NCBI GenBank assembly: GCA_004026145.2
Contig: CP034975.1
Coordinates: 12,029,418 to 12,093,417, forward strand
DNA length: 64,000 nucleotides
Direction: 5' to 3'
DNA from: Takifugu bimaculatus
Taxonomy: Eukaryota; Chordata; Actinopteri; Tetraodontiformes; Tetraodontidae
Made by a program: the position numbers and the translations under genes. This document shows positions 1-11,865 of the stretch, piece after piece; position 1 is the stretch's first letter; every line of letters begins with the position of its first letter. The notes beneath the pieces were generated by a model. It searched no databases and was not told the DNA's origin. It saw only the letters and a program-made list of their open reading frames with translations.

Positions 1-54
1 TATGATATTTCACGTAACAAATTAAAACAGCCGACCAAAACTTTTCCCCCGCAG

Positions 55-3000
55 GCCAAGACGCTCGCGGTCAGCAACGCCGACAGCACCGATGATGTCA
101 TCCGCATGGCCCTGCTGCAGTTTGGCATATCGGTGAGTAACCAAAGACCACTGTTGATCTTTACTCCTGTACACACTCCTTTTTGTCCCTTTGATGTGGT
201 TTCCAAAGTCATTCAGGCGGATCCTTGCTACCGTGGCCAAGTGTTGTTAAATATGATTTATGAGAGGCTAATGTCAAGACCAAGCGTAAGCGTGCCAAGA
301 ATTTGTACAAAATAATGGGATTTTAGAGCATTTTCCCTCCAGTGTATGTAATTTGATTTCCAGAATGTCATTGTGTCTTAAATCTGTCAACAGTTGACAT
401 TTTAGCCTCCGTTTGGTGTTTTGGGCAGTAGCTGCTCTGGTTTCACGTTAATCGGTGCATCATTTTTAAGAAAACGTCCTTTATTTTCAATGCAAAACTA
501 CATCTTCTCTTCTTTCCCTGCAGGGCTGTGTGAAGGACCACCGGTTGTGGGTGAGCTCCAGTAAGGATGAGCCTCCGTATCCTCTCATTGGTGAGACTTC
601 TTTTAGCATCGACTCTTACTGTGAACAGAACAGACCTAATGTTAGTGTAACGCTACGTTTGACTCCTGTCTAATTCTGCCCATTTAAACCACTTTAGGGA
701 AACGAGGCAGCACATATTTTACCCGCTGCAGCTCAGGCATCAGCACTAAAAGCCCAACATCTGTTAGCGTTTCACAGCACTTAGTCTCTTGCCATAATCT
801 GTTGTTCCTTTGTTCACACTAAATTCTGGACTCAGGACTGCTGATTCATCTTTGTGCAACACAAATCAAACTTTCCTCTTTGGCTCACCGACCTCGTCTC
901 CTCATTCAGGCCACGAGTTTCCCTTCAGTGTCAAGATGAGCCACATTCGGAATGGCGGGAGCAGCGCTGCGGGTCTGGGAGGAGGAGCCGTCAGGGATCC
1001 CACCAGTCCCACAGACTGTCCGGGGGTCCTGCTGCTGGACCAGTGCCTCCCACCTGACAACCAGTGCCAGTTCATCCTCAAACCCAACAAGGCTGTCCTG
1101 GGACAGGTGCAACTTATGGGTAAGGCAGCTGCCCAGTCCTGTGACGTGAGTCGTTAGGAGGATTTTTCAGAAGAGGGAAACAGATTTATTTCATAATTAA
1201 AGGGAATTATATCAGGAATCCTGTGTTATAAAGATGGCTCCTGAGCACACTGGGAGTGTCTGGGGCCAAACGGTGAATGTTGGCAGGATGCGAGCACATG
1301 CGAATCATTTTACAATGTTCAAAAATAAACAGCTTGCAGACATATAAGAGCCTAAATCAACCGCCCCACATGAGGGAGTTTGTTTTTATTTTACGTACGT
1401 AAGTGTTTTACGGTCTGACTTTGTCACTCAAACTGACAGGAAACACGAGAACGCGTGCGTGTTTGTCAGGTTTCTTTCCTCTGAGCAAGAAAACCGAGAT
1501 AAGGAGAAGGGTGGGAGAGTTGGCGAGAGAGACGCAGCGAGATTCAGAAAAACATCGGCGAGGCAGAGGAAGAAACCCCAGAAGGGACGGACGAGTGTGA
1601 GAATGGGAGGATGGGAAGTGAAAAAGAGATGACACAGCTATCGAGTGAGCGCGGAGGTCAGAGTAGGTGACGGAAAAAGAAACAGCCGACTGTAACAGAT
1701 AGAAGACAAAGAATCGACGTAGGAAGAGAAGCTGAGGAGGAAGGAGGTGAATGGTGGAGGGGGAGATGGCCGATTAATGAAAAGAGGAGAAGGAGAAAAA
1801 CAAGCGCCTGGTTCCCAGCCACGCTTCAGTTATCAAACCACAAGCAGAATAACAGCGTCTTACACGATGGCGTCACAGCAGCGCCGCCGCCATACACGTG
1901 CAGCCACTCGCACCTGAGAGCTCGACGGCGTGTGTGTCGGAGCGGCGTGGGCGTGGCAGGAACGGAGGCGTGGCCTGACGCTGCTCTGGGACGTCCTGTC
2001 AGGTAGCAGTGACAAATGATGAACGGTGCTCACGTATTTTTACCCCGTGGGTATTTGATCGTCTGTGATAGCAAGAGCGTCAAACAAGCTGAGGGCTGAC
2101 GTCTCTCACACACACACACACACACACACTGCAATTACACACATTCCGTTGTTCCATGACACGGTCCAACCATTTGTAATATAAGTTTGTCAATAAAAAG
2201 TTTTGATCTTGTCAACTCAACTCAACTCGACATTGTTGGGTGTCGACCTGGTGGGTTTGCATGGATTCACACATTTATCACAGAAATCTCACCTTTGTTT
2301 ACGCAGACGCGGGTTTGTCAGCGCGTCCATTTCCAAAAAGGTTCAGCACAGATTTTAGCTTTCATTATTTTTGTAATGACGTCCTGCTGAGACGCACCAG
2401 AGCAGCTCGGGGCAGTAATTTTATCAGGAAACTTTTCTTCCAGCGCATATTTGGCAGATTGTTAAATAATGACTTGTATGTGAGGTATGCCACACATTTG
2501 GGCCTTTTTCAACTGCCGCGTCCTCCACCCACTCCAAGAATCTGTGGTTTGTTTGAAAAGGCCAACCCTCGCATACAAATCACGGCCGTGTTAATGTTAT
2601 CTTTTACAAGCTGTTGTGTAACGAGAGGCCACCGCAAGAAATATCAGCGCCGTAACTTGAGCTAGCTTTGCTTCTGGTCATTATTGTGGGGGTTTTTTAA
2701 CATAAAAATGTGAAATCGACACGCAAACTGTGCTCAAACCAGGAAGAACGCACAAGCCTACGACTCTGTTGAGCGTTCACAGTTTTCACAACCTTTAATG
2801 GATGTTTGGTCACACATGAACGACGTTTTTGTCCACACACTCCGTTCACATGATTCTTCCACTGACGGGTCGATCAAGCAGAACTGTGAAAATATCATGA
2901 CACAAAGTGCCCTCATCGGCTGAAAGTGACGCTGAGAAACAAGCTGAAGGTGAAGAAAAGTCACCCGTGCAAATGCTCTTTGACCAGAAGCTTCGAGATG

Positions 3001-4127
3001 TTTGAACAGGATCACGTGTATGTCTATATTTACACATACTCTTTATGATAAGAGCTAAGCTGCTCCTCATTTTTATGATAAAATAAAAAAAAACGTTGGT
3101 TAAAAACGTGTCAAATTAAAATCAGAAAACTCGACTTTGGTCCTGAAAGCCTCATAACTGCGTTCAGCTTCCAAATGTGCTTTAATATATTTCATCACAG
3201 ACAGAAACGCGGACTCAGGCTCTTCCTGTTTGGTCCTCTGTGCAGAACCTGCTCAGCAAAAGACCTTCAAGAGGAAGCGATCCCTGATCAACTGGCCCTT
3301 CTGGAAGGGCTCCAACCCCCAGCTGGACAGCGTGCCCCTGTCCCCCACCTCGCTCGGCCCCACTCAGGGGCGGCTGTTCGGACGGTCGCTAAGCTCCATC
3401 TGCTCTCCAGAACATGACCTGCCCAAGCCCGTCATGGTGAGCTGGATACGGGTCGCCGGGGTGGGGGGGTCAGGAACCAGTTTAGGATCACAGGAAGATT
3501 TTGTTTTCATGGGAAGGGAGATGTATTTGCTGGAGAGGGAATTCTGTTATTGTTCGGCTTATCTAGCTGCCTCAGATAAATGGTTGAAGTTATGAATCGC
3601 TGTTTAGAGAAGTGGAACCCGAAATGTGCTGAAAAAGCAAAAGAAAGTTTCCTCTCTGGGCATGAGGCGCACCGAAAAGCTCTAAAATGTCAGGTTGTTC
3701 CACATTCTTACATTCACTTATGCTAATGGGCTGCTTAGATGGAAACCTTGAGTGATGGTTTTCAAACGAGGCGACAAGGGATTTTAGATCTAATTAATAT
3801 GTGTTTTTAAGCAAAACAAAGAGCCGAATTCCTCCCTGACAGATGTTTCGGGAGATGCTGACATGCCAACCTCTGATTTCAGACAGCTGTTATTACTAAT
3901 AGCAACACTGATTAGAGATCAGTGGGGCAGTTTCATGGAGGTAAACCCTGTCCACTGTTTAGGACATGCTGGTGCATCTGTACCTGGAGGGGCCGTACAC
4001 CAGGGGGGTCTTCAGGAGGTCGGCTGGAGCCAAAGCCTGCCGGGAACTCCGGGAGCAACTGGACAGAGGAACCGAGGATCCAGAGATCACACATCAATCT
4101 GTGTTCGTCATCGCTGCTGTCCTGAAG

Positions 4128-4163
<36 letters not shown>

Positions 4164-7100
4164 ATATGGAGTGTCGTGATAATTAGATGATATGTCGGCA
4201 TATATTTAAGAAACAGGCATCCAACCAAAGCAAGATGTAAATAATTCAAATTGGGTGATTGAAATGTTATATATTGCTAAGCAAATATTTTATTAACAGG
4301 AAATGAATGTAGAACAGATTCGTAACACTGCTAATAAGTAGAAAAGGTTAGCATCCTTCACCTACATCATTCCTTGGTACAGGACTTCCTGCGGAATATC
4401 CCGGGCAGCCTGCTGTGCGTGGATCTGTATGACCGGTGGATGGATGCGATGGGAACTGAGGGGGCAGAGGAGAAAATGCAATCCATCCACAGGTAGGAAC
4501 TAGCTTTGTATTAGGAATTTTTTAAATGATTGCTTCAGCCTCTCAAGCTGCACAATAAACAAGTAAAAGACGCTGGAAGAAATGTGTGTGACCATGATCT
4601 TCGCTCCCAGGTTGCTCCACCTCCTGCCTGGTGAAAACCTCCTCCTGCTGCGGCACGTTATCGCCGTGTTGCACTGTATCCAAGGCAACGCTCAAGACAA
4701 CCAGATGAATGCCTTCAACTTGTCCGTCTGCATCGCGCCCAGCATGCTTTGGTCCCAGGCACCAAGCACCCCTGAGATGGAGGGGGAGGGCACCAAAAAG
4801 GTGACGAGGAGTGCAAGCACACACAGTAACACGCACCATATGGAGCCTCATGACGATTACTCTCATCTCATGAGCTGTATATTCCACCCACCAAAATCTG
4901 CTGGGCAATATTAACTCTGCCCAAAAGCACTCGGGTGAGCGGGACCGTCGTACTAAAGGACTGCAGACTCGGTTTCTTCACACTGAGGAATTTAGCATTC
5001 CAGTGGAAGCGGTGGAAGAAAGCCGCGTTGGTGCGAGTGCGTTCGTGCAGGCGCGGCGCGTGAACCCGCTGAGATTAGGGATCCGGTGCCGACGCGGCTG
5101 TAGCGTTTATGCGCTCGCACATACAGTTGGACCGACTGTTCCCTCCAAATGAACTAACACACGCGCACAAACACACTGGGTCACGCTCTCGTGTCGCCGC
5201 AGGCTGCCGCTCATAAGCTACAATCACAACATTTTTACACTCTGGCGAGCTCAGAATCCTCCAGGATTAAACTCAGACCTGAGAGGAAGAAGGACAGCTT
5301 TGCAGTTTCACGGTGATTTACTCCCGCAGAGAGGTATGAAGATTAGCATCTGCACCACTCTGACACCAGAATAGGGGCTTTTTTTCTCCTCAAAATGATT
5401 TTTCCAAGCAGATTCCACAAGCAGAAGGTTTTCTTATCCTGTTCTGAAGCATTTGTTGAAGATGAGTGGTTAAACCTCCGGTTGGGTGGAGTTTGTATAA
5501 ACTCTGCTCACAGTTTTATCACCCAAATTTGTGTCCGTGAAGTTCAGTGTGAAGTCGAATCCTCTTTTCTTCCCTCGTATCTCCGTCCGCCAGACTAACC
5601 TGCATTGACGTAAACTCCAGCAGAAGGAGCCCTTTTGCCCACAGGAGCCTATTGTGCAGCCAGCGAGACACAAAGCACGCGGAGCATTTGATCTGTGGTC
5701 TATTTGGAAAGTCGTTTGACTTTCACGGTCTCTGTGGGTGGCTGGTTTGCTTATCTTTTCAAGCCTGTGTCCATATGTGTGTTTGCACTTGAGGTAGACG
5801 AGGTTCAACGAGAAAACATGTAAAGAATTTCCTACAGGATCCCGAGGCCAAGTTTCTGTGTTAGCGGCAAATTGTGTCACAGAAACACACACACATAGCC
5901 CCAAAACCCACAAATACTGAAATCTCTATAGCAAACATTCCCCTGATAGCACTTTCCCTCTCACACACTGTGTTTGTGTGAGCACAAGCCGCCCTTTTAC
6001 TTCTGGGAAAAAAGTGAGATTTCAACATTTCCCTGCCTGTGGTTGGAGCTCAGGGGCCGATTCCAACGAGCTCGGGGCCCCTGCTTGTGCAATGTATAAT
6101 TTCCACCCTTGTCTGGGGGCACGTGAATGCGCCGTTTTGGCCGCTTGACTTCAGCCTCGGTGTCTCTGCCTCTTTCGCACAACATGCAATTTAAATGCTT
6201 TCAGTCGAGCGCCGCCGTGTAGGAGTGAACCTGAGTTCTGTCACAAACCGTGAGACAAGTGCGACGTTTAAAAATGGGTGATCTTAAAAACGACCCACTT
6301 ACACACAGCCGTGCCGTCTCCCACCCGTGCACGTGCGCTTCGTCCACGGCTGTCAAAAAAGAGGAATGAAAAATGGCTCCGATTCTACGGGAACCCCCAG
6401 TTCTGGTTTTATTTCGCAGTTTGAGTGATCGTCGTGTTGACGGATGTTCGAACGTCTCGCTGGATGCCTGCGGGGCTTTTCAACCTCAGGTGTGTCACGT
6501 ATCCGCCGTCATCGCTGGGTGGCAGAAAAGAATGTCGGATAGATGATTGCTGGAAGGCTAAATGAGTGACAGCTGGGGAGACAGCAGGTGAGGGCAAACA
6601 ACTAGATTTAAGTGCAGCGGACAGTCATAAAGAGCCAAAAACAAAAGAGGAATTAAAAGCAGAAGCACTAATAGGGGACGTGCAGGAGTGCATGTGTGCA
6701 CAACAAAGCACACGGACTTAAATACACAGGGAGGGTGGAGAGATGGATCATTAGAGCTGAGCAGATAGTGGGACACGTGCTAATCACAAGCCCAAGCGTA
6801 TAAAAAGGGAATTTTAATGTCGGAGCTGTAATTCTAGCTGGTTTCTTTAACTGCGGTTGTGTCATGCTCTTTAGCGTCTTTAGACTCTAAACAATCACCC
6901 ACAACACAGCCCAAATCTGCCCGTTTGTCTTTTTCAGGCTAATCCGCATTAAAATTAGGATTAACTGGCCCCAATCCGTAATGGAACCTTAAGTGACATT
7001 TAATAATCTCACCCTGTCCGTTAGAGTCAATGTTCCGGCGGCGAACAGCGCCGTTGCCGTGGCGACGCCCATAAAGAACGCTTCCCAGCGTTTCCCAGAC

Positions 7101-8517
7101 CCGTGCTTTGAGTGCTGACTCACAGCCCGCGCCCGGACACGACGCTGTCGTCTGCTCCCGCAAACAAACGCGGAGGCCCTAAAGTGTGTTTGTCCCAGCT
7201 GTGTTTTCCACGGTGTCGCCGAGGCGCAGCCGCAGCAGGAAAAACAACCCATTTATAAACATAGACACAGGCAGAAAGAGCTGGAAAATTTTTCCAGGGG
7301 TTGGGGAGGATGTGAGTGCAGCGGCCCCGAGTGGCTCTGGCGGCGGCCAAGCGCTCTTCGCGTGAAAGGACGTCATAAGTGTTTAGTGCGTTTCGACTGC
7401 ATAGTTTCGTTTCAGCCAAGTGCTGTAATTTTTTTGGAACCAGTGTTTTTAACTAAGAGCCGCTTCCAATTCCCGTAAAGCACGTCAGGCGCCACTGACA
7501 TGATTCAAAAGCAGCTTCTTCAGGGAACAGAGAATTTGTATTGGCAGCCGTAATTCCATCTTCGCCTTTTGTAACCACGTTTTACGAGGAATATGTTGAG
7601 ACTCTTTATTTCATAAGAAATAAAACACTGCTCTGGTGACAAAGACAGTGGATTTGTGATCATCTAAGCCAAGACGTGAGGTCAGATATTATCAAGACAT
7701 TGTCCAGGACTGGATAAGAAGTAGTTTGATGTGGAATTGAGTGTGTGGAATTCAGATGCTGGTTTGGAGGTCATCTGCAAATGAGGGACGTGTCCGTGTC
7801 CGTGACAGTGGCACCAAACACCTCTGCTCTTGCGTTCCTGGACAGATTCTGAGCAACAGATCCATTTCTTTTCCACAAAGCTGCACCAGTAGTTGAATTC
7901 CTGGATATAATCTGGAACAAAGAGTCGGTGGACAGCTGATGATACACAGATATTTAAGCCCTGATTCCACAGAACGAGGCCAACGGCAGCTGAATGATCA
8001 CCAGGCAACGCCAGTATGTGGATTTCCATGTCCTCATTATGGGTTTGTCTCTCACTTAGCACATTTGCGAGTTTGTTCAACACTTTGTGCCGACATGAAG
8101 CGAAGCAGCTGCGGCGTGAATCACCTCTGGCCGGCTTCCTGACAAATCGCCTCAGCATAAACACCAACAGAATTACAACCTGATCCAAATGTAAAACAGT
8201 TGAAATGAATTGTTCTCAGCCCCGGGGGGAGCCAGGGAAAGCATTTGCTCTCTAACCGTCTGCTGTTTCCCTTCGCAGGTGTGTGAGCTGGTGCGACTCC
8301 TCATAGAGAACTGCTGCGGCGCTCTGGGGGACGACGTGACGGCGCTGTTCAGAAGCTTCAGCCAGAAGAGCAGCAGCAGCGACCACGGATCAGGTGACTC
8401 CACTGTTCATTATCCCACGTCCGGCGAACCCGTCGGACCTTCATAAGATGTTTCAGTCCATGCTAACCGAAGTCAAGGCTGCCGCACGGATTAAATAACT
8501 TCCCTTCGTTCACTTGG

Positions 8518-8572
<55 letters not shown>

Positions 8573-10566
8573 AGGAGTATATATTAGTGTTTTTTAACCA
8601 ACAATGCCTCAGTGTTGCAACTCAAAATATCATAACATGGTGGTCGCATGATCACTTGGGGAGGGGAGGGTCATGAAATAGCTCCTGTTCATTTAGGCCC
8701 CTTGATTGGGGTCAGCAGGTCGACCTGCTGTAATTTCAATGATTGCCCGGGTCACAAGTGTCCTTTTAGCACGCTGCTGAATCTCCTCATTCATAAACAC
8801 AACCAAGGTCTTTTTCCTGCCACCTTAAATCACCAGCAGTCGAGGAGCCCCCAGCAGGACAGCAGCTTACCAACTGTTCTGTTGGTCTGCTGCAGTGAAA
8901 CGGGACGTTGTTCCTACAATTCTGGAGTTTTGTTCACGTCTCCTCTCTTTCCTCTCTCCCAGATGTGTCGTCCTTCCAGATGAATGACTCTTCCTACGAC
9001 AGCCTAGAGAACGAGCTGAACGACGACCCTGAGTCGCCCTACCAGGAGCAGCTGCCATTGCGCGACAAGGACAAACCAGACAGTCGCAGCCGGGACTCCG
9101 TCATCACCCTCAGCGACTGTGACCCTGATCCTGACCCGGAGGCTGAGCTCCTATTGCAGCTCCCCCAACTGGCCAGGCCGAGGAGGTTCAGCCCCGCGGT
9201 GCGACAGCCGCGCCCCCGCCAGGCCAACGGGCAGTCCCAGGGCCCCAGAAGGCTGCGGAGGAGTTCGGAACCTGCCTTAACGCTGGAAAGCATGACCCCC
9301 TCGTGCACAGTGACGGCACTAGCTAACACACAGCGTCTGCCTGTGCGAAAGGCGAGCTACGATGCAGCCATGGAAGGGAAGGGGGAGGAGGACAGGGTGT
9401 TTCTGGAGCAGAGGCTGAGCGGTCTTCAGCTGAAGGAGGAGGAAGAGGAGTCGAATAAGAAGGGTGGCGCCAAAGTCCAAAACGGTGGACGGAGGAAGGT
9501 GAAGCACACCCCTCCGCCGCCGTTGCGTCTGGACGCCAGCTGTTCCAGCCTGTCGTCACCTGCAACCTCGCCCACAGGCTCCTCCCTCAGTTCTTTAGAC
9601 TCCGCCTTCTCACAGTACTCTACTGACTACACCACCAATGGTGCCGTTCCACTGGCAGAGCCTGCACCCCTCTCACCAGGGCGGCCAGAGATGTCCCCCA
9701 AAGGCTCCCCACCTCAGAGGGAGGCCTGGACACAACCAAGCCAACCCCCCTCCAATTCTCACGGACTCCATCCCAACACGTGGCTCAGTAAGGACCGCTG
9801 CCTGTCACTACGGCAGCCCGAGGAGGACACGCCCGCGGCGAACAGAAAGACTCCAACCAGTAATGGTTACTCCACCCTCCAGGAGGCCAAAAGCAGCACC
9901 TGCCAAAGGAGATCCAGCAGCCCTCCGTCCTACCAGCAGGCTCTGCTGCAGCTGCAGCGCAACCGCTCGCCATTCTATCGAGGCACAGAGAAACCTCTGA
10001 CGGTCAAAGAACTGAGGCAGCTCCACGACCAGACTCCCAGCTACAACCCTAAACCACAAACAGGAAGTGACGTCACTCCGAGGTTGGGAACAAATGATCA
10101 TGTGCAGCCCCCACAGGGAGTTTTCTATGGACAAAGTGGAACCACTTTAGTCCTCCAAAGGCAAAAGTCCCACCCTCTGACTCAGGACACGAAAGGACAA
10201 AAAGCAGTAGGGACCCTTAATCTTCCGCGAAGGGCATCGGAACCTCCCGTGGTCAACTTAAACCTCACCTCCAGCCTCACGCGTGACAGAGCTCACGCTT
10301 CAAAGGGTACAGGAGGATTGAGAGTGTCTGAGGTGGAGAGCAGCCACAGCGAGCCACGCTTCTGTCTGTCTCCATCCGCCACCAGGGCAGTGAGGGACTA
10401 CTTTTCCTCCCAGGGCCAGGAGGATGCAGACGGCTGCCTGAGGAGGAGTCAGGAGGTGGCGCTGGCTATTGTACAGAGAAAGAGAGAATGGCAGAGCCGG
10501 CGGTGCAGTGACCCACGGGTGGATGAGTTTGAGAAACTGTTTTTTGCAGAAGAATCGTACGTGTAA
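55..10566 (+). CDS. arhgap20: Rho GTPase-activating protein 20 (3' part of gene, 5' end outside window)
   Basis: Nine coding exons with GT-AG borders and compatible phases: 55-132, 524-590, 910-1119, 3246-3436, 3963-4127, 4383-4492, 4611-4800, 8279-8393, 8963-10566 (TAA at 10564). They give about 909 residues. The first three exons encode a Ras-association domain (LWVSSSKDEPPYPLIG, then HEFPFSVKMSHIRN). A basic stretch (FKRKRSLINWPFWKGS) precedes the RhoGAP domain, about residues 178-376 of the fragment, with the arginine-finger motif GVFRRS (Arg about 200). The last exon encodes a disordered Ser/Pro-rich tail opening with FQMNDSSYDSLENELN and ending ESYV. Known family role: stimulates GTP hydrolysis by Rho GTPases, downstream of Rap through the RA domain. 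The RA domain, the NDSSYDSLENELN motif and the rdx neighbour favour ARHGAP20 over its paralog TAGAP. The PH-domain exons expected upstream are not in the window. No frame break is seen. Confidence 0.93.
1120..3245 (+). other. arhgap20 intron after the RA exons
   Basis: Starts with donor gtaagg and ends with acceptor tgcag. It holds a purine-rich stretch at about 1490-1800 and a (CA)n tract at about 2107-2129. An open frame at 2240-2665 has no recognisable protein similarity and I treat it as chance. No gene or RNA is seen. Confidence 0.7.
4131..4162. repeat. (AC)n microsatellite touching an arhgap20 splice donor
   Basis: About 32 bp of AC dinucleotides beginning at intron position +4 after the donor at 4128 (AAG|gtaacacac). 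The donor's downstream bases therefore come from the repeat. Confidence 0.9.
4801..8278 (+). other. arhgap20 intron within the RhoGAP domain
   Basis: The largest arhgap20 intron in the window, 3.5 kb, donor gtgacg, acceptor cttcgcag. Open frames on both strands (for example the minus-strand frame at 5470-5913) show no recognisable domain. No RNA gene or transposon was recognised. Confidence 0.65.
8522..8569. repeat. (TG)n microsatellite
   Basis: About 48 bp of uninterrupted TG in the last arhgap20 intron. Confidence 0.95.
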
Positions 10567-11865
10567 ATAGGATATTTGTACAGAAACGTTTAGTGTGAGA
10601 GGCCAAGTGTCGTGTTAAAGGTTTGTCTGTGATGCGATAATAATATTCCTCTGTACATCCGTGTTCCTGCCTTCAGCTTGTGGTCTAGATCCAAGGTTTG
10701 ACCAGGGGAGGTGCACCTGCTGTGAGAGCTGCGTGACACGGCCTTCAAAAAGTTCAAATACTAACTCATATTGTGTATGACTTTAGGATTGTGTATGACG
10801 GTTTTTAAATATTAACCCCCTTTATTTTATTTATAATCCAAAAAAAGCAGCTAGAACACGCAGGTAGTTCACACAGTTCCATCATTTTACCGTAATGCAG
10901 CTTTTAAAATCCCACGTCTCTGGCGTATCACCATCCAACAAGTATTATATCAACATCTCTACTGTATACATGACACACCTGCGTCTGCTCCAATATTGCT
11001 TTGCAGAACTGCATGTGCATCATTTATCAGTGTTATTATATCCTGATAACCTGTGCCAGATGATAAAAGCGATCCACTTTCGGCTCCATCCTCCTTAAAA
11101 TATGGAGTTTTATTGCCATTTCTACTTTTCCACAGATCGGATGCATCCGCAAGGCGTCCGCCTGAGCCGGTGAGTTTTGGGCCGTTGTGTGTTTATTTTA
11201 CACACGCCGCTTTGACAGGGCGTCCTGAGCTGGAACGTGAGCTGATTTGTGCCATTTATTCTGGTTTAATCACAAGTAACTCTCATTTTAGTGTGACATG
11301 GACGACGTTGAAGCCACTTGTGTGAGTGTGTGTGCGTGTAATTCAGCTCTTCGTGACCATCTTCATGTTTTCTTGTACAGTTATTTTCCTCCAGTAATGC
11401 CACCATTACAACACCGACCTTTTTGTGACCCTTGGGGATAAATGAGCTCATTTTAATGTGCATAATTACCTTCAAACATATATATTAGGTTGCTAACACA
11501 GCATAGGGGCATTTTACGTGATTTTACACCAGGCCATTATTTTAAAGTGCTGTCATTTACAAATGTCTTAAAAAAATGAACTTTTATTATTATTACTATT
11601 ATTATTTTAATCCCTTTTACAGTGAATTATGTCTGACATGTAAAGCATATTTATAATACAGAAATATATAATTCTATTACCTTGTTACTTCTGTGTTTTG
11701 TGTGACAAAATCTAATGTGTATTTTTGTACATGCCCATTCTGCTGCTGCTGCTAGAAATTATATTTGCTACAAAATGCATCATTTGTATATTGTGTATAT
11801 CTTGACGTCCAGTGCACGTGAACAAAATATCATTGGTTTTAATAAATGTTGCTCTTGTATAACGT
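10567..11865 (+). other. arhgap20 3'UTR with polyadenylation signal
   Basis: AT-rich sequence after the TAA, with no coding signal. A canonical AATAAA at 11841-11846 is followed by a GT-rich stretch (gtcgtcttgtggttctt), typical of a cleavage site near 11860-11870. The exact end is inferred; earlier sites such as the AT-rich block near 10820 could also be used. Confidence 0.6.

Noticed and set aside
2240..2665. 141-codon open frame in an arhgap20 intron
   Set aside because: No similarity or domain is recognisable, it is a low-quality composition and lies between well-defined arhgap20 exons.
55..10566. RhoGAP gene as tagap
   Set aside because: TAGAP as I know it lacks the Ras-association domain; the RA exons, the RKRSLINWPFWKGS stretch and the tail motifs align with ARHGAP20. 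Only the last residues look TAGAP-like.
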